Shown in pieces: positions 52,101 to 62,600 of a stretch of 64,000 nucleotides of DNA. The translations under genes and the position numbers were made by a program. The notes under the pieces are model-generated. The model was not told the origin of the DNA, searched no databases, and saw nothing but the letters and a program-made list of their open reading frames with translations. Origin of the DNA: Lagopus muta (taxonomy: Eukaryota > Chordata > Aves > Galliformes > Phasianidae); the NCBI RefSeq assembly GCF_023343835.1, contig NC_064447.1, positions 248,001 through 312,000 on the forward strand, written 5' to 3'. The first letter of the stretch is position 1, and each line of letters opens with the position of its first letter.

Positions 52101-54267
52101 AGAAGATGAAAAAAGGCAAAGTGACTAAATCGGCTTTCCCAAAACACTCCAGAGAAAACACTTCAAATACACCTGGCACAAAACAGTATAGTGCTAACAT
52201 TTTAACAGCAAATTTGTTTTCTTGGTGTGTGAAGCTGCTGCTCCACAAATTTTGTTTCTGTGACTGCATGAAACAAAAGTATGGAATGCTAGAATTTCTA
52301 TGAGAATTCTGGTCTGCAACCAAGCCTAACATGAACCATATCTACGTAATGCAAGCTGTCAGTACGGCCTTGTAAGAGTTCCAGAGCACAACTGCCTTCA
52401 GAGGCTCGCACAGCACAGGGGGCACAGCACAGGGCTGCCTCCTGAGCACAGAGGTGCTGTACCTGGGCTGGGCTGCATTGTGGCGTTTCCCCAGGGCTGC
52501 GTACTGTAGAAGCTCGTACAGCTGCTCTGGGCTGATCTCACAGTCCTCACCAAGCAACGCTGCAGACAAGCGAGATGACTTCTCCTGTGAGAAGGAAAAT
52601 GCCAGTAAAGAAAGGTTTCATGTGACCACACACATTTGTGGAACAGGAGGTGAATTATGCAGTAAAACAATGTACTGTTTGGGCAAAAGCAACAGCATGT
52701 AAAATAACTCTTCCATTCATTAAGGTTTCTTTTGAGCCCACATTTCAACATCAGAGTTACCATTAGCATCTCAGTAAGGTACTTCAGAGATGTCCTGCAA
52801 AGACCACCACATGCAGACATCTGCATTTACATGAGCTGCATGCAGCTGTCTCACATGTGCTTCGACAGAACCCATCTGCTTTGTGTAACTGCATCAGCTG
52901 TTGGGGCATTCACTGACCCTGCTGCAAAAAGTGTTTCACAGCATCCAAAGGAGCTGCAGGCAGAGAGGGTCAGAGACAGGACAGAACCACACAAATTAGC
53001 ACAGCAGTTCGTTAAGCCATGATCCCAAATTTACCAGCTCTCCCAAGCCTTTTGGCAAGCATATACATTACCTTGGAGAACTCCAGTGACTGTCCGGCCA
53101 CGGAACTGACATGACCAGTAAAAATTTTCCAAGATAGTATTTTATTACATAACAAGAGGACATCACCAAGGGCAGATCATACCTGACCCATCAGGTGACC
53201 TTCTGCAATGCAGTAACAGCACTGGTGGACAAAGGAAGAACAACTGATGATTGCATGGACTCATGTAAGGTCTTCGACATGGCCCTGCTGTGTTGGACAC
53301 AGCACCCGGCGGGACCTGGACAGGCTGGAGAAGGGGCACACGAGAACCTGCTGAGGCTGAGCAAGGCGCAGTGCGGGGTGCTGTGCTCGGGTCGGGGCAG
53401 CACCAGGTGTGTGCAGACTGGGAGAAGAGCTCACAGAGAGCAGCCCTGCGCAGAGGGATGCGGGGGTTCTGGTGGACGAAGAGCTGGACGTGAGGCAGCA
53501 GCGTGCGCTCGCAGCCCCAAAGGCCGACTGCATCCTGGGCTGCAGCAGCAGAGGGGGGCGGCGGGCAGCGAGGGGATTGTCCCCCTCTGCTCTGCCCTCG
53601 GAGCCCCCAGCTGCAGTGCCGCGTCCAGGCCTGGGGCCTGGCATAGCAAGGGGGGGAGCTGTTGCAGCGGGGCCAGGGCAGGTGATGAAGATGCTCGGAG
53701 CTTGGAGCAGCTCTGCTGTGCAGACAGGCTGAGGAGCCGGGGTGTGCAGCATGGAGAGGAGAAGGCTGAAGGGAGACCTCATTGCGGGCTTCCAGGACTT
53801 AAAGGGAGCTTATGAACAGGAGGGGGACCGACCTTTTACAGCAGCAGACAGTGAGAGGACGAGGAGAAAAGACTCTAAGCTACAAGAGGCGGATGCAGGT
53901 GAGATGCGGGGGAAATCCCTCAGAGGGCAGCGAGGCGCTGGCACTGCTGCCCGGAGCTGTGGGCTCCATCCCTGGGGGCTCAGAGCCACGGCCGGACCCG
54001 ACGGAGTTGGGGGTAGCCGGAAGGCGGCAGGGTGTACCGGGGACGGCGAGGGCCTCCCGACCGGACACGCGGCGCTCTCCGATGCCGGCGCACCGCACGC
54101 AGAGCTCCGCCCGTCCCGGGGCCGCTGACGCCAGGAGCCGCGCCGTGCCGCGTTCTGTCACAGCTCACCATCGCTGCCCTGCTCCTCTTGCCGCCCGCCC
54201 GAAGCCCCTCCGCGTCCCGTCCCGCGGTCCGCTTGCGGCCGTTCACGCGGTCGGACCGACCCGCCAT
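40115..54267 (-). CDS. REXO5: RNA exonuclease 5 (DEDDh 3'-5' exonuclease with two RRMs)
   Basis: Nineteen coding exons on the minus strand, all GT-AG and phase-consistent: 54169-54267, 52463-52584, 51468-51594, 50488-50575, 49286-49435, 49062-49150, 48207-48322, 47244-47382, 46614-46708, 45749-45851, 45033-45169, 44610-44718, 44141-44251, 43877-44014, 43284-43376, 42592-42811, 42020-42213, 41426-41535, 40115-40184. The product is 769 aa (human about 774). The N-terminus is basic, suiting a nuclear or nucleolar protein. The exonuclease domain covers about 215-376 with all DEDDh residues present: Exo I FGLDCEM (D222, E224), Exo II NADL (D305), Exo III GHDPAEDA (H353, D358). Two RRM-like folds follow at about 505-575 (LTIYAGPF) and 600-672 (VIYVAGI). 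The C-terminus keeps GSQSGLGLMGIKDD. The family trims the 3' ends of structured RNAs; the Drosophila orthologue matures snoRNA and rRNA, and the mammalian gene is germline-enriched. The last part of exon 17 is the least conserved. The start is the only ATG joining in frame to exon 2. Confidence 0.96.
50901..50988. repeat. Polypyrimidine (CCCTTT)n tract
   Basis: An almost pure pyrimidine stretch on the plus strand, so purine on the REXO5 sense strand, made of CCCTTT units grading into mixed CCT/CTTT. It lies in REXO5 intron 3. On the sense strand successive GGG runs are separated by AAA. Confidence 0.9.
51598..51625. repeat. Short (AAAT)n microsatellite beside a splice acceptor
   Basis: Degenerate aaat units on the plus strand immediately upstream (in gene sense) of REXO5 exon 3. 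Read on the minus strand they supply the T-rich tract of the exon 3 acceptor (tttattgcag). Confidence 0.7.
53155..54025 (+). mobile_element. CR1 LINE copy or two abutting CR1 fragments
   Basis: Plus-strand CR1 reverse-transcriptase region. The first 145 bp match the family around 'gacaaaggaagaacaactgatg' and 'aaggtcttcgacatgg'. After a junction near 53300 the sequence continues with 'gggacctggacaggctggag' and then the downstream region through 'gaaggctgaagggagacctcatt' to the 'ctgggggctcagagc' area. Frames are broken and the 3' tail is missing. It lies in REXO5 intron 1, ends about 145 bp from the first REXO5 coding exon, and merges into the CpG island. Its GC content is unusually high for a decayed CR1. 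Confidence 0.8.
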
Positions 54268-54380
54268 GGCCTCGCCGAGGAGCCGAGCCGAGCCGACAGC
54301 GCCTGCGCGCAGAGCGCGGGGAGTGCGCAGCCGCGGGGCGGGGAGCGGGGCAGGACCGCGGGCGGTTTGAAGCGGCGGAG
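54268..54380. promoter_or_regulatory. 113 bp bidirectional ERI2/REXO5 promoter
   Basis: Only 113 bases separate the REXO5 start codon (minus, 54267) from that of ERI2 (plus, 54381), so both 5' UTRs and the core promoter must fit or overlap here. It contains GC boxes (ggggcgggg), an NRF1-like half site (cctgcgcgcag) and a TTTGAA hexamer at 54366-54371 that matches the cell-cycle CHR core. Site calls in such short motifs are weak; the head-to-head layout itself is firm. Confidence 0.75.
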
Positions 54381-57300
54381 ATGGCTACGAAGCGGCTGGC
54401 CAGGTGCGGGCCGCGGCACATACCACTGGGCCGGGCCGGGCCGCCCCGGGCCGCCCCGGGCCGGAGCGGTCTCCTCTCGGCCCGGCGCTGAGGCCGCCCC
54501 GTCCCGCAGATCGCTGGGGATGGCGCGGAGCGGCCGGAGCGGCGGGGTGACGGAGTGGCGATCCGGATTCGGCTTCCTGCTCGTCCTCGACTTCGAGTCC
54601 ACGTGCTGGCGGGACGCACGGCAACGCCGCCCCGAGATCAGTGAGTGCTGCTCCGGGAGTGCCCGGCTGTGTGCGGGGTGCGATGTGCGTTTGTATGTTT
54701 GCGGGGTGCGATGTGCGTTTGTGTGTTGCGGGGTGCCCGCGTGCCGCACTTGACACGGACGCGGTGTTTTCCTCCCGCCGCTCTCGCTGTGCTCCGTCCC
54801 AGTTGAGTTCCCGGCCGTGCTGCTGAACGCCGCCACGGGGCGGATCGAGGCCGAGTTCCACGCCTTCGTGCAGCCGCAGGAGCAGCCCGTGCTCTCCGAG
54901 TTCTGCACGGCGCTGACCGGCGTCACGCAGGTATCCCGCTGTGACTTACACCTTTCGGTGCTCCTTTAAAGGGCCGAAGGCAGCCAAACCTCCAGCGGAT
55001 TGCAGTCTGTACTGACGCGGGTGTTTCTCTATCCGCTGCCCAAAGAAACAAGTTGACGAAGGAGTCCCTCTGCACATCTGCTTGTCACAATTCTTGAAGT
55101 GGCTTCAGGAGATACAGAAGGAGAAGAAATTTCTGTTCATCTCAGAAATCCCAAGTAATGCCATTCCAGAGACAAAGATGTGTGCTTTTGTTACTTGGAC
55201 AGGTAGGCAACGTTCCCTTTTGCTTATTGCACAAAGCAGAGCGCATTAAAAAGGAATCCTTGGTGGGACTGTTATCTGTGCCTGCTTTGGGACTGTCCTG
55301 CACTGATGGCCATAAGGCAGCAGTGCTCACCGCCCCATCGCAGGGCTGCCGCTGATTTGTAGGTGGCTGTGCACCGTCTTGCCCAGCTGTTGGTTTGTTT
55401 GCTTGTTTGGTAACCTCTGGCTTGTTCAGGTGAGAATAATGCCCAATTGGCAGAAGTTAGGATTAAAGAAACATTAATTCTTTGCTTGCTCTTGTCTTCC
55501 CTGTGCAGACTGGGACCTGGGCGTGTGCTTGCACTACGAATGTAAGAGGAAGCAGTTGCGGAAACCTGGCATCTTCAATTCCTGGATTGATCTCAAAGCG
55601 ACGTACAGGGTGAGAAAAACCAGTAAGCTGGAACATAGGTCTGTGTTATAACCTCAGATGCTAATTGTATCACACCTACCAGGCAGCACTGTGTTCCAGT
55701 AATTAGAGTTACCCGACTTCTTTCATTCTGTGTTGTTGCACAAATAACAAACTGCATGCCTTATGACTGTAAATTTTAATAGAAATCATAATGCTAGGGA
55801 AGTAACGTGTTGTTAGATAAATTTCTGATAATCGTTGGAGAATTTTTGAGCTATTCTTCTTTTCCTGGCATCTTTTGCTTGCTTGCTGCCTGGACTTCCC
55901 TGTTTTTCCTACAGTGCTCTTACTGTCTTACATTGCTACCTAGAAAGTAGTGGTCCTTGTCTGCTCAGCAGTTACATCAGGACGTAGTGTGGGAACTGTA
56001 TTCTGACCAGAACAGTACTAGTACTGATCAGAGCAGTGCTAGTAACACTGAAAATGGATATCTACTGAGGAAATGAAAGATTGTTTTTATGGTGGTGGGT
56101 TTTTTCTTGGTTGGTTTTTCGGTCTACACACAAACAGGAGTTCTGTTGCAGCCAAGGAAACATTCAAAGGAGCGATCCAGGAGTTTGCCTGTCCCTAGTG
56201 CTGGAGCTCAGGCAGCAGATTTAGATCTCTAAAGTCAAACAACGTGATCAAGGGGAGAACCAGGGAGTCCTATCTTTCCTTATTTAATTTACTTGGAACA
56301 TACATATTGCAAAGGCATAAGTTTAAAAATATATATATACAACAGTTTAAGCATCTTAAGATGTATTGTAATTGTATTCTTCAAGGCTGTTCTTTCTGTT
56401 AAGGCCTTTATTGATGTAAGGCATGAAGTGCAAATGGATGATTGCTGAACAAAGGTAGAGTGGATTAGTTTAAGACTGGAAGAGGAAGGAATCATTGTTC
56501 TTTCCATTCTTATCTGCTGTTGGTAATGCACGTGCTTTTTGATGCTCATTTATCACAGTAGTAACATGAAGAAATCTGACTTGCACAATGGCAGTGGGAG
56601 ATTTATTATTCCTTAGGTGATATTTTGGAAGTGCTTTTCACTCCACTGTGAACTGCTGCATCTTAACCAGCCGCATGTTTCTCCTTAGGCCTTCTATAAC
56701 AGAAAACCTAAAGGGCTGAGCGGTGCTTTACAGGATTTGGGGCTGGCTTTTGTTGGACGGGAACATTCTGGTAAGTGTGATTTGATGAATCTCTCTCTGT
56801 ATATGAATATATATAATATTATTTCCAGGTAGTCCAGACTGTAGCCTTCTGGTCAATAAAACCATCCAAGTAGAAACAGCTGAGAGGTCAGAGTTTGCCA
56901 TTTTTATTCTCATGCTTAATTTTAGAATTCCCTCCCAGAGCTTTTGTGTGTGTGTGCTCCACAATATCAAGTTCTGAGTTGCTTGGGCATGAAAGGAAAA
57001 AGAAAGCGAGGAAGGGATAAGGAAACTTGGTCTTACCTGACAGCTCATGAGTAGCTTATGAGTATGAAAGAATACAAACATAATATTTATTTTTAATTTT
57101 TGATATAGTTAATACGAAACAGGAAGGATTTTAACAGTTGTGGCTATATATTCAGCTACACGAGTTCTTAAGTATATGTACATGTTACTTTTCCTAGTGT
57201 ATGGAAATGTTACTTGTCCTCTAATAAGAACTGTCAGCAGTAGTAGATTAAAAGGAAGATATCAATATATAACCATACTTTTGAAGGGTTGGATGATTCT

Positions 57301-58895
57301 CGGAATACTGCTCGTCTTGCTTGGAGGCTGATTTGTGATGGGTGTGTGCTGAAGATTACTAAATCTTTGGATAAGGTTGGTCACTATTTCATATCTTTCC
57401 TCTACTAGTCTTGTAGCCTGAAATACAGGTGAAGGGTGAATCTTGAGTATGAACTGAACAGAATACCCTTAGGCCGACACTCTTGTTAGTTTTGTGCAGT
57501 GATTCCTAAAGCTTCTGGGTATTTACTTTCCAAAATCTCTTTTTGTTAATGGACTCCTAGTCCTGTCCTAGGAAGAACTTAATTTCCAGAACGCTGAATA
57601 CCAACTCTGCTGACAAGACTCTGCCAGGAAGTAGCAGCAGCCTTGAAACATCCAGAGATAGATCTTGCAAGGCAAGCTCTCTGGCAGAGAGAAACCACAG
57701 TGGTACTGCTGGAATTATGGTAAATTCCCACGTACAATCTGCAGAACGGGCCACTTGCAGTGATTGCGCCCCAGACATGCATGTTGTATCTGGCAGCAGC
57801 TCAAGGACTGATTTCCGTGAGGAAGTCCGAAGCTCTTCCACAGTATCTGCTGACAGATTTCCTCTTCTTGGACACGTGCAGCAATCTCACAGTACTTTGT
57901 CACCAGGCATTCAGCAAGGACTGAACAGCGGGCATCTCATGAGCGCAGCAAGGTACAGCTCTCCAGTGTGTGGGTCAGGACTAGTACTTGTCTCCACCAC
58001 CATCTCCTCAGTTAATACCTCCAGTGAGGATACAGGCACTCATTCTGATTGCTTGTCTCTGCTAGCTGACTGGGAAGATGTAGCTCTAATACCTAAATCT
58101 CAGTCTGAACCAAATTCAGACTGCGTTCAATCTGAGGAGGACTCAAGTACAGACATCTTAACTGTGTCTGAAGAAAAAACAATTCCAAAGCAATCGGCTG
58201 AGATCAGTTCAGGTGATCAAAGTTTGGGGAAAACTCTGGTACCCACAGAACCTCCTGGATCTATTGTTTACAAAAGTCCTGATACTACTATCTATAATGT
58301 AGGAATGGTACAAAGGCAGACTTCAAATCTTTCTGCCTTTAAGATCCCATCTGCAAAGGTAAATGCTATTTCTTCCCAATCAGTATTAATGAGAAATTAT
58401 TCTGTTCCTTCTGAGGTTCCCAAAAGAAAGCCAACCAGTCCAGCAGCACTCCCACCAGCAAAAAAACAGTCTTTTGCTATCTATCAAGAGAAAACTGTGT
58501 CTTCAGATCATGCCTTACCTTTGAGAAATTTGAATTTGTCCAAAGCATCTCGCGCCGTTCTGAGCTCCACAGTCAATACAAATCAGTCTGTAACAGCTGT
58601 GCAAAATCAAAGACTAACTCCCCCTCTGTGTAACTGTGGTCGAAGGGCTAAAAGGCTCTATGTGTCAAATGCAGGTCCAAATCATGGCAAGGCTTTTTTC
58701 TGTTGTCCTGTTGGCAGGCGTGAAGGTAGTAAGAGAAGTTGTGGATACTTCAAGTGGGAAAATGCATTTCTAAAAGAGAAATCTCATGATATCACCGTGA
58801 ATGTAGATGCTTTGACCTCTCTTGGAACGTGCTCCAGCACTTCAGGAAATGATTCCAACAAATATTTGTTCCTCAGACCATCTATGAGAACTTGA
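54381..58895 (+). CDS. ERI2: ERI1 exoribonuclease family member 2
   Basis: Eight coding exons: 54381-54403, 54510-54640, 54803-54930, 55046-55202, 55509-55609, 56689-56770, 57287-57375, 57561-58895. All introns are GT-AG and every junction keeps phase; the product is 681 aa (human 691). Exon 1 holds only MATKRLA plus two bases, a conserved start. The DEDDh exonuclease domain spans about 28-230: Exo I VLDFESTCW (D35, E37), Exo II VTWTDWDLG (D147), Exo III EHSGLDDSRN (H206, D210). The large last exon encodes a long Ser/Thr-rich, probably disordered region with conserved islands (LADWEDV, SIVYKSPDTTIYNV). It then encodes a GRF zinc finger at about 592-640 (PPLCNCGRRAK, FFCCPVGR, CGYFKWE) and ends LRPSMRT. 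By family it is a 3'-5' exonuclease on RNA/DNA; its cellular substrate is poorly defined. All catalytic and zinc-ligand residues I checked are present. Confidence 0.97.
54673..54736. repeat. Minisatellite, unit 27-28 bp, in ERI2 intron 2
   Basis: Two full copies and a partial third of a unit starting gcggggtgcgatgtgcgttt lie at 54673, 54701 and 54728. The first two copies differ at only a few bases. It sits within the 162 bp ERI2 intron 2, inside the CpG island. Confidence 0.85.
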
Positions 58896-59353
58896 AGCTT
58901 TTTAATTTGGTGGTTTGAATCTGAATCTCAGTTAACTGTAGTTAATGAAACTGCGGCAGTCCAGTGTCAAATACATGTTCTCAGCAGAGGATGAAAATAA
59001 TGCTGCTTGGCTAATGTGGATGAAAATTGCAGTGTTTAAGCACGCAGACATACCCATGTTGACAAGGTTGGAATGAGACAGAACAAATCACTGTGCTGCA
59101 GTTAAGGTGTGAGCAGCTGCTGTTACGCATCTTAAACTCCTACTTCATCATCACGTGCCTTAAATTCTTTGCTAATTGAGTCCTCAAACAATTTAATGAT
59201 GTAGATTTTGCTTTTATACTATTTTTACTGAATATACTTGTAGAGATTTTTAACTGTAACTGTTAAATATGTATTTGTAAGTTATGCTGCTCAGAAGTGA
59301 TTACTGAAGCAAGTGTTGTAGTAAATTCTTGCGATTTTTCTCATTTCAGTAAT

Positions 59354-59359
59354 AATAAA
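59354..59359 (+). terminator. ERI2 polyadenylation signal
   Basis: AATAAA 459 nt after the ERI2 stop, within aataataaag. It is the first canonical hexamer of the 3' UTR. Cleavage would be expected 10-30 nt further on, i.e. about 59370-59390. Confidence 0.75.
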
Positions 59360-59391
59360 GATAAAATGCAGTTTAAAAATGGTTCATTAAG

Positions 59392-59397
59392 TTTATT
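59392..59397 (-). terminator. ACSM3 polyadenylation signal
   Basis: AATAAA on the minus strand (TTTATT on plus), 276 nt past the ACSM3 stop. Expected cleavage lies at about 59362-59382, overlapping the predicted ERI2 3' end on the other strand. Confidence 0.7.
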
Positions 59398-59672
59398 TAA
59401 CACATCATCCACTGCCCTGCCCTCCTTATAAGAGAACTGTTGTGTCATTTGTGCCTGCCTGCTTTTGTGCTCTCCATGTGGCACTGGGGCAGCTGAGTGC
59501 TGGGGGTCAGGTGAGACTTAGTGAAAATGTCAACTAAGAGACATCATGTATCTTCACATTACTGTGTAAATCAGCATTATCTTATTTTGTTTAGAGAAAC
59601 AAACAAAGCAAAAAGGCACTGGAACCCACACGCTATGTTAAAGCAGCAACACAACCCAAAACCCAAAGCATT

Positions 59673-62600
59673 CTAATATCTCCTCCACTCCTTCTGGCGT
59701 AGTTCATTTCTTCGGATCTTCCCGCTAATGGTTTTTGGCAGCTCTCGAACAAACTCCATCTAATGGGAAAGGGAAGGAATTACAGTACAAAATAATTCAT
59801 TTCAGATGTGACTTCCCCTTGGTGGCACAGCCTCACAAGCGGTGTAATAGTTGATACGTGCTTTCTTATGGTCATGACAATTTCTTAAAGAATTTGGATA
59901 ATTGACGACTCACTTTCCGAGGATACTTGTATGGAGCAGTAGCTTTCTTAACGTGGTCTTGTAGCTCTTTCATCATTTTTTCTGGATCATGTGAGACGTA
60001 GTTGGGCGTTAAAACAACAAAGGCTTTCACTACCTTGAAGACAATAAGGGAACAGAAGGTGAAGCAATGATGAAACATCATACAACAGTCAGATTTGAAA
60101 GATTGGTTTAGCTTTCACATTTACCAAACGTTCATGTGCAAACTGCAGAATAACAAATACGACAAACAGCTATGCCAATGTTGTATGTTTGTCTGGACTA
60201 TGGGGATAGTCAAAAGGGGAAATACTGGAATGCAGATGAAAAGCTTCAAATTGTGCTTTGGTTATGTTGGATGTGGGGTAATTGCCGTGGTCTGTTTTTC
60301 TGGTTAGACATATCTGACAGAGTAGAAATGCCAATTTGATTTTATTCAGTTCAAAAATTCCATCACTGGATAGACTAATCCACTGGAAGCTGGTCTTCCT
60401 CAGCCACGGTGTGCATAAACCTCCCTTTTACCTAAAATGTGCTTAGCTTGTTTACCTCTCCCCTGATGGGGTCTGGACTGCTGACAACTGCTGATTCCAC
60501 CACTGCAGGATGCTCTATTAGAGCACTTTCTACTTCAAATGGTCCGATGCGGTATCTTTAGAATGGAGATAAAGGTTCTTTATTTGTACTTGACACACAT
60601 AAACACATCTTGTCTGAATCAGCTCTATTGTTTGTGCTGGCAGATGTATTGTTAATCAGTTTGATTTACCCAGCAGAATTAATGACGTCATCAGCTCTCC
60701 CAACAAACCAGAAATATCCATCTTCATCCATGAGCCCCCTGTCTCCAGTAACATAGAAATCCCCACGGACCGTTGCCTTTGTTTTCTCTGGATCATCCTA
60801 GGAAATATTAAATTCTGTTTCGCTTAAAGGCTACTTGGAAAATAAAATAAATTGCATTCTAGTAGATTCATGATCAGCAGGAATATTCTGTGGGACATTA
60901 ATAATAAACAACAATAGATTATTAATTCACTATTATCAGCCCATAAAGCAAGACATAGTTGATGATTGGACAAGATGGCCTCTTCCAACCTTAATGATTC
61001 CATGATAATAGGCTGATAGCATCCCCAAAATTTAATATGGTTTCCTGTTGTAAGAACTGAGAGCACTGTGTTTGTTTTTCTGATTCTGGGACTGAACATT
61101 TGAACTGAAATGGAAACAAAAAATGCTGTGCTCAAAACACTAGATGGAGCCCAGTTCTGCACTGAAGATACTTGAACAGTGTCCCCACTTCTCAGATGGG
61201 GTTTCTAGCCCTCTGACCAAAGGGTATTTGGGGACTCGGGGAGCAAGCTGTTAGAGATTTCCCTTTTTATTAAGCCAATAATAAATAAAAAAAAAAGTGG
61301 ATTCAGCTTGCTAGGCAAGGCGCTGTCATCGACCAACTAACAACTTGTGTATGTAGACTAAGCAGCTGCATGAAAAAAAAAGGAAATTCTTTCCTTCCCA
61401 GGGGTTTTTAGACATCTAAGCAGTATATGTAAATGAAATGAGGCACGGATTCCTTGGCAGAGACTTAACATGGCATCTGCTTTTGCTGGAGAAGCGTCCT
61501 TACAGTATAGCAAGTAAAGAGGAAAAGTGGTCTTGTAGGTTTTACTTTGATGGCAATGTCTCCTTCTTTTCCAGGAGGCAGAATATTACCGTTTTCATCT
61601 ATAATCTGAAAATAAGCAAAACAAAACTTTATTGTCTTTGAGCCAAATTGAAAAGCATTATATTAATATTATAGAATCTTAATACTCATTTAAAATTATT
61701 TGGAGCATTGGATGTGAGTCTGACCCTGAAATTACAGTGTCAGCTTAATGCAAATCCACTGTATCTCACACTGTTTTTTATCTGAGCAATTCCCAGTACT
61801 ATGAAAACATGTAATGAAGTTAGTAAGACTCCAAAGAGGTTAAGTAATGAACGTGAAAACAGAAGAAGCTGCTAAAAAGCTTAGAAAGGTAATAAAAATC
61901 TCAAACTATATTGCAAATATTGCCAGAATTTACTTCATCAGCTTTGTTATCCCCAAAGAAATATGTTCGCCCTCTTCGTTTACTCAGTAATTTGACTTCC
62001 ATCATTGCCTTCCCATCCAATAGTGGGCTGTCATCTATGTCATCCCACTGAGGCTGGTGCAAGAGGTGTGACTGCTCACTTCCACACTGCGTTTGGGTCA
62101 GTAACGTACTTGTAATCCATTCCCTGTGGAATGATGCTGCATAGCACAGTGCCACGCTAAAGCTCTTAAACCTCTTTGATGGCAACTGACGATCTGAGAG
62201 ATGGCAGTGCCACCAGAGGTGCCATACCTTGACATCATACCCTGGAGATGGCTTTCCCATAGAGCCAGGTTTAATTTCCATTCCTTTAAAATTTCCACAG
62301 ACCAGCACCTGTAATCAATATTTTTCTCAGTCAAACAGTGACTTGTATATTCAGTCTTTAGCTTAGGTTTAGGAGACTCAGCTAACATAACAAACTTCTG
62401 TAGGAAGTAATGATCCCTTCATTATAATCATACATCCAGTGAAATAAATGACTCTCTGGAAATCTTGCCCAGAACCGCAAACAGGGTGAGCATTCCAAAG
62501 GTAGAGTTCAAAGCAGAATTTGGAAGGAGGTCATGAAGAGTGCATCTCACGTGAAGACCAGGCCTTGGATTTTTTTGGGAGTCTTATGAGTTGAAAAAAC

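Larger units (their letters stand above)
53990..54960. promoter_or_regulatory. CpG island at the REXO5/ERI2 5' ends
   Basis: About 1 kb of CpG-dense, GC-rich sequence covering the first coding exon of REXO5 and the first three exons of ERI2. No TATA box was seen. It is the only CpG island near either gene. Confidence 0.85.

Noticed and set aside
53812-54753. 313-codon plus-strand open frame crossing the second CpG island
   Set aside because: It begins inside a CR1 copy, reads through the ERI2 promoter and intron 1, and only coincidentally joins the real ERI2 exon 2 frame. ERI2 exon 1 with conserved MATKRLAR is the supported start.
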